From contig CAXXUZ010000002.1 of NCBI GenBank assembly GCA_963667605.2, forward strand, positions 248,001-312,000: a stretch of DNA of 64,000 bases. Direction: 5' to 3'. This document shows positions 57,267-64,000 of this stretch, piece after piece (within the stretch, counting starts at the first letter, position 1; each line of letters begins with the position of its first letter). A program made the translations under genes and the position numbers. The notes beneath the pieces are model-generated. The model ran no database searches. It saw nothing but the letters and a program-made list of their open reading frames with translations, and was not told the origin of the DNA. Source of the DNA: JADLGL01 sp963667605 (lineage in GTDB: Bacteria > Pseudomonadota > Alphaproteobacteria > Rhizobiales > Kaistiaceae).

Positions 57267-59114
57267 ATGCTGAAGAGATCAATCGCGTTGGGCGGACTGG
57301 CAGTGTTGGGGGGACTCATCGTTGCCGCTTCCGCGCAGGAGACTGTGTGGATCCACGGTGCGACGCTGGTCGGTGAACCGAAATACGAAGCGGGGTTCGC
57401 TCATTTTGATTACGTCAACCCTCATGCGCCCAAGGGCGGGCTCGTCAGACTTTCAGTGATCGGCTCGTTCGACAACCTTAATCCGATCCCTGACGCAGGG
57501 ATCCTCGCTGCGGGCACCGGGCTCCTGTACGAGACCCTGATGACGGGAAACCTCGATGAGCCACTGTCGCAATACGGTTTGCTGGCGGAGGGCTTCATTT
57601 GGGCGGACGACTTCACGTGGGCAATTTACAAGCTGCGCGAAGATGCTTACTGGCACGATGGGGTGCCGATAACGGTCGCCGACGTCATCTGGTCCTATGA
57701 GGTGCAGACCGACAACAGCCCTGGGCTCGCCGCCTACTACTCCCACGTCGTCGCGGTTGAGCAGACCGGCGAATGGGAAATAACCTTCACATTCGACGGG
57801 GCCAACAATAGTGAACTGCCGATCATTGTCGGCCAGTTCAGTATTTTCCCGAAACACTATTGGGAGGGAACAGATGCAGATGGCGAACCCAGAGATTTCC
57901 TGCAGCCGACCTTAGATCCGCCGCTCGGATCGGGGCCATATCGTATTAAGACCGTCGATGCCGGCAGGACCATCGCCTATGAGCGGGTCGAAGACTATTG
58001 GGGTGCTACTCTCAACGTCAATGTCGGTCATTACAATTTCGACGAGATTCGGTACGAGTATTTCCTCGACGAAACTGTTCAGCTTGAGGCGTTCAAGGCA
58101 GACGAATATGACTTCCGAACCGAGTCGATCGCGCGCGTCTGGGCCAATGAATATAACTTCCCTGCGGCCAATGACGGTCGTGTCATCCTCGAATGGTTCG
58201 AGCCGGAAGTATCCTCCGGCCTGATGGTCGGATACTATTGGAATACGCGACGCGAGAAGTTTCAGGATCCCCGTGTCCGGTGGGCGTTGACTCTCGCTTA
58301 CCCGTTTGAATCGGTCAACCGAGACCTCTTCTACAGCCAGTATGTTCGGCTCAGCAGTTTCTGGGATGGGATTGAGTTGGCGGCGATCGGTACTCCGGAA
58401 GGCCGGGAGCTGGAAATTCTTGAAACAGTGCGGGACCTGGTGCCGCCTGAGGTGTTCGGCCCGGCCTACCAAAACCCGGTGAGCTCGACGCCGGAAGAGC
58501 TGCGTGAAAACTTGCGTACTGCTCTTGGTCTTCTCAATGACGCGGGCTGGGTGTTGGATGGCAACACTCTCGTAAACGCCGAGACCGGCGAGCCCTTTAT
58601 CATCGAGTTCGTCAACCGCCAGCCCAGCCTCGAGCCACAGGCTCTGCGTTATCAAGAGGAGCTGAGGAAGATCGGTATCGATTTTCAGATCCGCACCATG
58701 GACACATCACAATGGGTGAACCAAGTTCGGGCTATGGAATTCGACACGGTCTATAGTGGCCGCGGTCAAAGCTTGTCTCCCGGAAATGAGCTCTATGCCT
58801 TCTTCGGATCGCAGACCGCGTATCTTGAGGGCACGGTAAACTTGTCCGGAATCGACAATCCGGCCGTGGATGCCCTTATCGAACTCATCGTGGCAGCGCC
58901 GGACCGAGATGAACTCGTCGCGGCGACCAAGGCGCTCGATAGGATCCTCATGTGGAATTACTACGTCACGCCCGGTTGGACGCTGCGAGCGATTAGGGCG
59001 GCTTTCTGGGATCGTTTTGCCCGACCTGATCCGCTGCCGACCTTCAGCATCGGTTTCCCCACGGTGTGGTGGTACGACGACGCCAAGGCCGACCAAATAG
59101 GGCGGGCGCGGTAA
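57267..59114 (+). CDS. yejA: YejA: periplasmic oligopeptide-binding protein of an ABC importer
   Basis: 615 residues from ATG 57267 with AGGGAG upstream. The signal peptide LKRSIALGGLAVLGGLIVAA ends ASAQE. Family 5 extracellular solute-binding domain (FDNLNPIPDAGILAAGTGLL, DVIWSYEVQTDN, GSGPYRIKTVDAGRTIAYER, VRWALTLAYPFESVNRDLFY). The long C-terminal lobe and the match of the operon to yejABEF identify it as YejA, which takes up peptides and in other bacteria microcin C-like compounds. It delivers the ligand to YejB-YejE. A strong hairpin follows the gene. Confidence 0.92.
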   Translation: MLKRSIALGGLAVLGGLIVAASAQETVWIHGATLVGEPKYEAGFAHFDYVNPHAPKGGLVRLSVIGSFDNLNPIPDAGILAAGTGLLYETLMTGNLDEPLSQYGLLAEGFIWADDFTWAIYKLREDAYWHDGVPITVADVIWSYEVQTDNSPGLAAYYSHVVAVEQTGEWEITFTFDGANNSELPIIVGQFSIFPKHYWEGTDADGEPRDFLQPTLDPPLGSGPYRIKTVDAGRTIAYERVEDYWGATLNVNVGHYNFDEIRYEYFLDETVQLEAFKADEYDFRTESIARVWANEYNFPAANDGRVILEWFEPEVSSGLMVGYYWNTRREKFQDPRVRWALTLAYPFESVNRDLFYSQYVRLSSFWDGIELAAIGTPEGRELEILETVRDLVPPEVFGPAYQNPVSSTPEELRENLRTALGLLNDAGWVLDGNTLVNAETGEPFIIEFVNRQPSLEPQALRYQEELRKIGIDFQIRTMDTSQWVNQVRAMEFDTVYSGRGQSLSPGNELYAFFGSQTAYLEGTVNLSGIDNPAVDALIELIVAAPDRDELVAATKALDRILMWNYYVTPGWTLRAIRAAFWDRFARPDPLPTFSIGFPTVWWYDDAKADQIGRAR

Positions 59115-59191
59115 TCGTCGGTTAGCGGGGCGGTCAATGGGCGCGGACGAGTTGCGTCTTGCCCGCCGATCGACTCAGTGGACGAATTAAG

Positions 59192-59222
59192 GGGGGAGGC
59201 GCCACGTTCAGGCGCTTCCCCC
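59192..59222 (+). promoter_or_regulatory. Intercistronic hairpin between yejA and yejB
   Basis: GGGGGAGGCGCC and GGCGCTTCCCCC pair over 12 bases (one G-T), with a 7-base loop. Such stem-loops after binding-protein genes stabilise the upstream mRNA or partially stop transcription. No long T-run follows, only a pyrimidine tract TCTTCCTT. Confidence 0.7.
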
Positions 59223-59268
59223 TCTTCCTTCGATTTGGGCTCGAACCAGCCGAGGCAAAGGCCTTGAG

Positions 59269-60390
59269 ATGACGGCCTATGTGATCCGCAGGTTGCTCCT
59301 CATGATCCCAACTTTGATCGGGATCATGATCATCAATTTTGTGATCATTCAGTTCGCGCCCGGTGGCCCGATCGAGCAGACGATAGCTCGTCTTCAAGGG
59401 ATCGACATCCGGGCGACCGCCCGCATTACCGGCGGCGGTGCCGGCGAGGTCGGTCAGGCCGGCGATCAGGTCGTCGTCGAAAACGAGGCAGATGCGGCCA
59501 TCCGCGCGCGCTATCGCGGCGCCCAGGGGCTCGATGCCGAATTCATCAGTCAGCTGGAAATTCAATACGGGTTTGATAAGCCCGTCGTCGAGCGTTTCTT
59601 CCTGATGATGGGGAACTATCTCCGTTTCGATTTCGGCGAAAGCCATTTCCGCAAGATCAGTGTCATCGACCTGATCTTGGAGAAGATGCCGGTGTCAATT
59701 TCACTCGGCATTTGGATGACGCTCTTGTCGTACGCGATCTCTATCCCGCTGGGTATCCGCAAGGCTGTCCGCGACGGTTCGCGCTTCGACATCGTGACCA
59801 GCAATATCGTCATCATCGGCAACGCGATACCGGGATTTCTTTTTGCGATCCTGATGATTGTCTTGTTTGCCGGTGGCAATTTCCTCGACATATTCCCCTT
59901 GCGAGGACTGACCTCAAGTAATTTTGACGAACTATCTCTGATCGGCAAAATCGGCGACTATTTCTGGCATTTGGCTTTGCCGATCATTGCGATGGCTATC
60001 GGCGCCTTCGCCACCTCGACGCTGTTCGTCAGGAACGTGTTCCTTGATGAGATCCGGAAGCAATATGTCATTACTGCCCGCGCCAAGGGGCTGACCGAAC
60101 GGCGCGTGCTCTATGGGCATGTGTTCCGCAATGCAATGTTGCTCGTCATCGCCGGTTTCCCCGGCGCCTTTCTCGGCGCGTTTTTCGCCGGCTCGCTCTT
60201 AATTGAAACCATCTTCTCGCTGGATGGCCTCGGGCTCCTGGGCTTTGAATCAGCTATTAACCGAGACTATCCGGTCTTATTCGCGACGTTGTACATATTT
60301 TCTATTATTGGTTTGGTGATGGGCTTAATTACCGACCTAGTTTATACGTGGGTGGACCCACGAATAGACTTTGAGACAAGGCAAGTCTGA
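59269..60390 (+). CDS. yejB: YejB: ABC peptide transporter permease
   Basis: 373 residues. An N-terminal helix (RRLLLMIPTLIGIMIINFVI) and five more membrane segments, with the BPD_transp_1 EAA loop near ITARAKGLTERRVLYGHVFR. The long periplasmic insert after the first helix (GIDIRATARITGGGAGEVGQ) is typical of YejB. Forms the channel with YejE. Starts ATG 59269, after the intercistronic hairpin. Confidence 0.93.
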   Translation: MTAYVIRRLLLMIPTLIGIMIINFVIIQFAPGGPIEQTIARLQGIDIRATARITGGGAGEVGQAGDQVVVENEADAAIRARYRGAQGLDAEFISQLEIQYGFDKPVVERFFLMMGNYLRFDFGESHFRKISVIDLILEKMPVSISLGIWMTLLSYAISIPLGIRKAVRDGSRFDIVTSNIVIIGNAIPGFLFAILMIVLFAGGNFLDIFPLRGLTSSNFDELSLIGKIGDYFWHLALPIIAMAIGAFATSTLFVRNVFLDEIRKQYVITARAKGLTERRVLYGHVFRNAMLLVIAGFPGAFLGAFFAGSLLIETIFSLDGLGLLGFESAINRDYPVLFATLYIFSIIGLVMGLITDLVYTWVDPRIDFETRQV

Positions 60391-60391
60391 G

Positions 60392-61567
60392 TTGGACAAG
60401 CTCGGTCAACTCGATGCGACCGCGGCGAAGGTCGCGGAAGCCCCAAGCAAAGGTCGCGCCTGGAGAGCGCCGATCGTCAGGCGCCGCTGGGCCAATTTCA
60501 AGGCCAACCGTCGTGGATTCTGGTCACTGTGGATCTTTGTCGGGCTTTTTGTGATGTCGCTCTTCGCCGAGTTCATCGCCAATGAGAGGCCGATAATTGT
60601 GTCGTATAGGGGCGAGTTATTGTTCCCGGTTTTCGTTGACTATCCAGAATCGAAATTTGGCGGCTTCCTTGCCACCACCGACTATCGGGACAAATTCATC
60701 CAAAACGAGATCAATGCCAATGGTTGGATGCTCTGGCCGCCCATTCGGTACTCACATCGGACCAACAACCACGACCTCCCAGAGCCGGCGCCGGCTGCGC
60801 CATGGTGGACAATGTCCCCTGAAGAGCGTTGTGGGAGCTACGTGCTCGGCGTGGAAGACCCGGACTGCAATATCGGCAATTTCCATTGGATTGGGAGCGA
60901 CGATCAGGGCCGCGACGTGTTGGCTCGAGCCATCTATGGCTTCCGGATTTCCGTCCTGTTCGGGCTTCTCCTGGCCGGTTTTTCATCAGTCATCGGAGTC
61001 ACGGCAGGGGCGATCCAGGGTTTCTTCGGCGGGTGGGTTGATCTAATCTTTCAACGGGTTATCGAAGTCTATGGCGCAATTCCTGGGCTTTACATCCTCA
61101 TAATCCTCGCCGCCGTGATCACGCCGAGCTTTTGGATCTTATTGGTTATTTTGATAATATTCTCATGGCCGGGTTTGGTAGGTGTGGTCCGGGCTGAATT
61201 CTTACGCGGGCGCAATTTCGAGTATATAAGCGCGGCACGCGCTCTCGGTGTTTCGGACATCAAAGTGATGTTCCGCCACCTCTTGCCGAACGCGATGGTG
61301 GCGACGATCACGTTCATGCCGTTCATCGTGAGCGGCGCTATCGTCGCCCTGACAGCGTTGGATTTCCTGGGGTTCGGGTTGCCGCCCGGATCACCGTCGC
61401 TTGGGGAGCTCCTCCTTCAGGGGAAAAACAACATAAGCTCGCCATGGCTCGGCCTAACTGGCTTCGTTGTTATCGCGCTCCAGCTCACGCTTCTGGTTTT
61501 TGTTTTTGAAGGATTTCGCGATGCATTCGATCCGCGCAAAACCTTTGCCCGTCAGGTCGCCCGGTAG
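60392..61567 (+). CDS. yejE: YejE: ABC peptide transporter permease
   Basis: About 391 residues from TTG 60392 (LDKLGQLDATAAKV), one base after the yejB stop; another TTG at 60371 is possible. It has RRWANFKANRRGFWSLWIFV (family start) and a long periplasmic part with conserved TDYRDKFIQNEINANGWMLW and WIGSDDQGRDVLARAIYGFR. The EAA loop is YISAARALGVSDIKVMFRHL. Six membrane helices expected. Partner of YejB. Confidence 0.92.
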   Translation: MDKLGQLDATAAKVAEAPSKGRAWRAPIVRRRWANFKANRRGFWSLWIFVGLFVMSLFAEFIANERPIIVSYRGELLFPVFVDYPESKFGGFLATTDYRDKFIQNEINANGWMLWPPIRYSHRTNNHDLPEPAPAAPWWTMSPEERCGSYVLGVEDPDCNIGNFHWIGSDDQGRDVLARAIYGFRISVLFGLLLAGFSSVIGVTAGAIQGFFGGWVDLIFQRVIEVYGAIPGLYILIILAAVITPSFWILLVILIIFSWPGLVGVVRAEFLRGRNFEYISAARALGVSDIKVMFRHLLPNAMVATITFMPFIVSGAIVALTALDFLGFGLPPGSPSLGELLLQGKNNISSPWLGLTGFVVIALQLTLLVFVFEGFRDAFDPRKTFARQVAR

Positions 61568-61573
61568 CCGGCA

Positions 61574-63220
61574 ATGAGCGACGCGCTCGATCCGTCGGTG
61601 CCGCTTTTGTCGGTACAGGATCTGTCGGTGAGCTTCCGTTCCGGGGAGGTGACGACGGAAGCCGCCCGGTCGGTTTCCTTCGATATCTCTGCCGGGGAAA
61701 CGCTGGCACTGGTCGGCGAATCCGGCTCGGGCAAGTCAGTCACGGCGCTCTCCGTCCTGCGGCTGTTGCCCTATCCGCAAGCGTTCCACCCTTCAGGCCG
61801 CATCCTCTACAAGGACGAAGACCTATTGTTGGCCTCGGAAGATAGGCTCCGCCAGGTGCGAGGCAAATCGATCAGCATGATTTTCCAGGAGCCGATGACC
61901 TCGCTCAACCCGCTGCACACGATCGAACGTCAAATCGGAGAGGTTTTGAAGATCCACGGGCGGATCGGCGACGCTGCTGCCCGGGAGCAAACGATAGAGC
62001 TACTTGATCAGGTCGGCGTTGCCGACGCGTCCCGGCGCCTTGGCGCTTATCCGCATCAGCTGTCCGGCGGTCAGCGTCAGCGCGTCATGATCGCAATGGC
62101 CCTGGCTAATCGGCCCGATCTCCTTATCGCCGACGAGCCAACAACCGCCGTTGATGTCACCATACAGGCTCAGATTCTCGAGTTGCTGGTCAGGCTGCAG
62201 CGCGATACTGGCATGGCGATGCTGTTCATCACCCACGATCTTGCCGTCGTGCGGAAGTTCAGCAAACGGGTTTGCGTCATGACCGAAAGCGAGATCGTCG
62301 AGCGTGGTGACACAGCTGAGATCTTCGCTGCACCCAAGCACGCATATACCAAGAAATTGCTTGCCGCCGAGCCCAAGATCAGGCGGCCGCCGATGAACCC
62401 GGGGGCCGAACTCGTGGTGGAGGTCGAGGGACTAAAAGTGTGGTTTCCGATCCGTAGGGGGCTCCTGCGCCGCACTATCGGACATGTCAAAGCGCTGGAC
62501 GGCATTGATATCACCGTCCGCGCCGGGCAGACGCTTGGGGTGGTTGGCGAGTCCGGATCGGGCAAGACCACCCTTGGTCTGGCGCTGCTCCGCCTGATCT
62601 CGTCGGAGGGCCGGATCGTGGTGTTCGGTAATTCGCTGCAAGGCAAATCATGGCGCGAGACTCGCCCGTTTCGCCGCAACATGCAGATCGTCTTCCAAGA
62701 CCCTTACGGATCACTGAGCCCGCGCATGACCGTTGCCGACATTATCGAGGAAGGTTTGCTGGTCCATGAACGCAAATTGAGCCCCGTCGAGCGCGACCAA
62801 CGCGTGACCAAGGTGCTTACCGAAGTGGGAATTGACCCGAGCACCCGCTTTCGCTACCCGCACGAGTTCTCCGGCGGGCAACGTCAGCGGATCGCCGTAG
62901 CTCGGGCGATGGTTCTTGAGCCGCGCTTTGTCGTGCTGGACGAGCCGACCTCGTCTCTCGACAGCTCAGTCCAAGCCCAAATCGTCGACTTGTTCGCCGA
63001 GTTGCAGCTGCGCCACCAGCTCTCATATCTGTTTATCAGCCATGATCTGAGGGTAGTGCGTGCTCTCGCCAATGATGTCGTCGTTCTTCGTCATGGCAAG
63101 ATCGTTGAAAGCGGACACGCCGAGGAGGTTTTCAGCCGGCCGACAACCGACTACACAAAGGCGCTGCTGGCTGCCGCTCTTGACCTCGAAACAGCGCCGG
63201 AAGGTGTGGTCGAGCAATAA
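61574..63220 (+). CDS. yejF: YejF: dual ATPase of the peptide ABC importer
   Basis: 548 residues with two full ABC domains. First: LVGESGSGKSVTALSVLRLL (Walker A), QLSGGQRQRVMIAMAL (signature) and LLIADEPTTAVDV (Walker B). Second: VVGESGSGKTTLGLALLRL, EFSGGQRQRIAVARAM and FVVLDEPTSSLDSSVQAQIV. Both have the H-loop (ITHDLAVV and ISHDLRVVRA). Starts ATG 61574, 6 bases after yejE. It powers the transporter on the cytoplasmic side. The operon appears intact. Confidence 0.95.
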   Translation: MSDALDPSVPLLSVQDLSVSFRSGEVTTEAARSVSFDISAGETLALVGESGSGKSVTALSVLRLLPYPQAFHPSGRILYKDEDLLLASEDRLRQVRGKSISMIFQEPMTSLNPLHTIERQIGEVLKIHGRIGDAAAREQTIELLDQVGVADASRRLGAYPHQLSGGQRQRVMIAMALANRPDLLIADEPTTAVDVTIQAQILELLVRLQRDTGMAMLFITHDLAVVRKFSKRVCVMTESEIVERGDTAEIFAAPKHAYTKKLLAAEPKIRRPPMNPGAELVVEVEGLKVWFPIRRGLLRRTIGHVKALDGIDITVRAGQTLGVVGESGSGKTTLGLALLRLISSEGRIVVFGNSLQGKSWRETRPFRRNMQIVFQDPYGSLSPRMTVADIIEEGLLVHERKLSPVERDQRVTKVLTEVGIDPSTRFRYPHEFSGGQRQRIAVARAMVLEPRFVVLDEPTSSLDSSVQAQIVDLFAELQLRHQLSYLFISHDLRVVRALANDVVVLRHGKIVESGHAEEVFSRPTTDYTKALLAAALDLETAPEGVVEQ

Positions 63221-63471
63221 TGGCCGCAGAGCGCCTCGACGAAAACGAGCTAGCGTTAACCTGACGGCACGCTCGCCGAGCCAGGAGCCAGTGTACAGAC
63301 GCGATTCCCGCTCAACAATACGGTTAGCCAAACAAATGGGAACCTCTAAAAACCTCGGATACCTTCACCGAGGGACCTTTCCACACCGAACGCTTCGGAA
63401 TCGGACCTGGAACAAAGCGGTATCAAATCGACCAATTAAGAACGCCGAGTTTGCAGCCGGATAGTTCTTAG

Positions 63472-64000
63472 CCGACATTCCCCAGATGACATCCAAATTC
63501 GCGGAAATCGTACCACGGCCCCATCTCCAAGGGAACTCTGTTCCCATTGCAGCCATCCGATGACATGATTTTGGTAATCGGCCAGCGCGTGGAAGGCCAT
63601 TTGGTCGTTTCTCTTGCCATCCAGACACACCTCTCGTGTCGCAATCTCCTTGCCGTCGATTCCCTCGGCCTACGCCGGAGCGGGTCTTCGTCGTAGATCA
63701 TCAATCAGGCTCAAGATTTTCTGGAACAAGCTTCTTGGGACTGCAACCTCGGCCAATTGAAATGTGACGTACCGGCCATGGCTGACAACTTTCGCACCGA
63801 TCTTGACCAGCTTCTCCCTCAGCGTCGTCAGCGACCATTGCTCCACGGTATCGGGCAACGCCAGGGTACGCATGAAGTTGCCGAGGTTATAGGCGAGTGC
63901 ATGCAGCTGGAGCCGGACGGCATTGTTGCGTAACGAACGGCATGACAGCCGCGTCCACTTGATGGCGTTCTTGCCTTCCTTGATCCATTGCTCGGCAGTG
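63472..64000 (-). mobile_element. IS1380-family element, copy 2 (runs off the right edge)
   Basis: The end CCGACATTCCCCAGATGACA at 63472 matches the right end of copy 1. The element is in opposite orientation to copy 1, about 16.5 kb apart. The rest is outside the window. Confidence 0.92.
63670..64000 (-). CDS. IS1380 transposase, C-terminal part (cut by window edge)
   Basis: Same C-terminal sequence as copy 1: NNAVRLQLHALAYNLGNFMR, TLALPDTVEQWSLTTLREKL and SLFQKILSLIDDLRRRPAPA. The start is beyond base 64000. No lesion is visible in the part present. Confidence 0.92.
   Translation of the reverse strand, partial: TAEQWIKEGKNAIKWTRLSCRSLRNNAVRLQLHALAYNLGNFMRTLALPDTVEQWSLTTLREKLVKIGAKVVSHGRYVTFQLAEVAVPRSLFQKILSLIDDLRRRPAPA

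Noticed and set aside
63233..63464. 134-residue ORF after yejF
   Set aside because: It starts inside yejF in another frame, is basic and low in hydrophobic residues, and matches nothing; treated as intergenic.

Overview
The window looks like a piece of an alphaproteobacterial chromosome (GC-rich; carB-greA pair with the charged carB insert typical of the class, trxB followed by a LysR gene, rluD next to a DUF6476-like gene, Flp pilin, yejABEF). The lineage is inferred from gene content only. IS density is high (IS3, IS110/IS1111, IS630, IS1380, IS1595, a MITE-like element), many genes are broken, and there are many repeat-domain proteins (Kelch, Sel1, pentapeptide, NHL-like). This recalls host-associated alphaproteobacteria in early genome decay, but that is inference. 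Several single-base frameshifts lie in homopolymers, so some lesions could be sequencing errors.

Layout. 1-5.4 kb: a dying type I-C CRISPR-Cas locus. An IS3 copy abuts a cas3 tail, then a cas5c/cas8c deletion fusion, a near-complete cas7c, and an array whose repeats keep the stem and the 3' handle but vary in the loop; cas4, cas1 and cas2 are absent. A frameshifted DnaQ-like exonuclease follows. 5.4-19.7 kb: accessory and decaying DNA holding a small M41-like protease, a broken LLM oxidoreductase, a membrane/pentapeptide gene with two stops, IS110, Kelch and beta-propeller secreted proteins, IS630, intact and vestigial quinone oxidoreductases, and three copies of a dispersed ~150 bp repeat. 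19.7-36.3 kb: a mostly intact core segment (csp, aminotransferase, two paralogous lipoproteins, trxB-lysR, EF-G-like GTPase, ferredoxin reductase-like protein, DUF892, carB, greA, Flp pilin, RmlC-like cupin). 36.3-42.4 kb: glycosyltransferase-like genes, a Sel1 protein and two more IS630 copies. 42.5-44.2 kb: rluD, DUF6476-like gene, tRNA-Glu.

44.2-57 kb: a probable integrative element at tRNA-Glu. It has a tyrosine integrase, an excisionase gene cut in two by IS1380, IS1595, and a single-chain restriction-modification gene (HSDR_N, N6-methylase, specificity region) whose two halves are in different frames across a G8 tract, which suggests phase variation. Next come nested IS3/IS110 remnants, a 180 bp MITE-like element, a desaturase, a frameshifted regulator divergent from a frameshifted hydrolase, and a complete IS3. 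57.2-63.2 kb: an intact yejABEF peptide importer operon with a strong hairpin after yejA. The window ends in a second, partial IS1380.

Recurring theme: at least three in-frame premature stops replace an expected Gln codon (C to T), in the pentapeptide protein (two) and a vestigial oxidoreductase, and probably also in the integrase and a glycosyltransferase. UAG and UAA still end intact core genes (trxB, greA, EF-G-like), so I read these as recent nonsense mutations rather than code reassignment.
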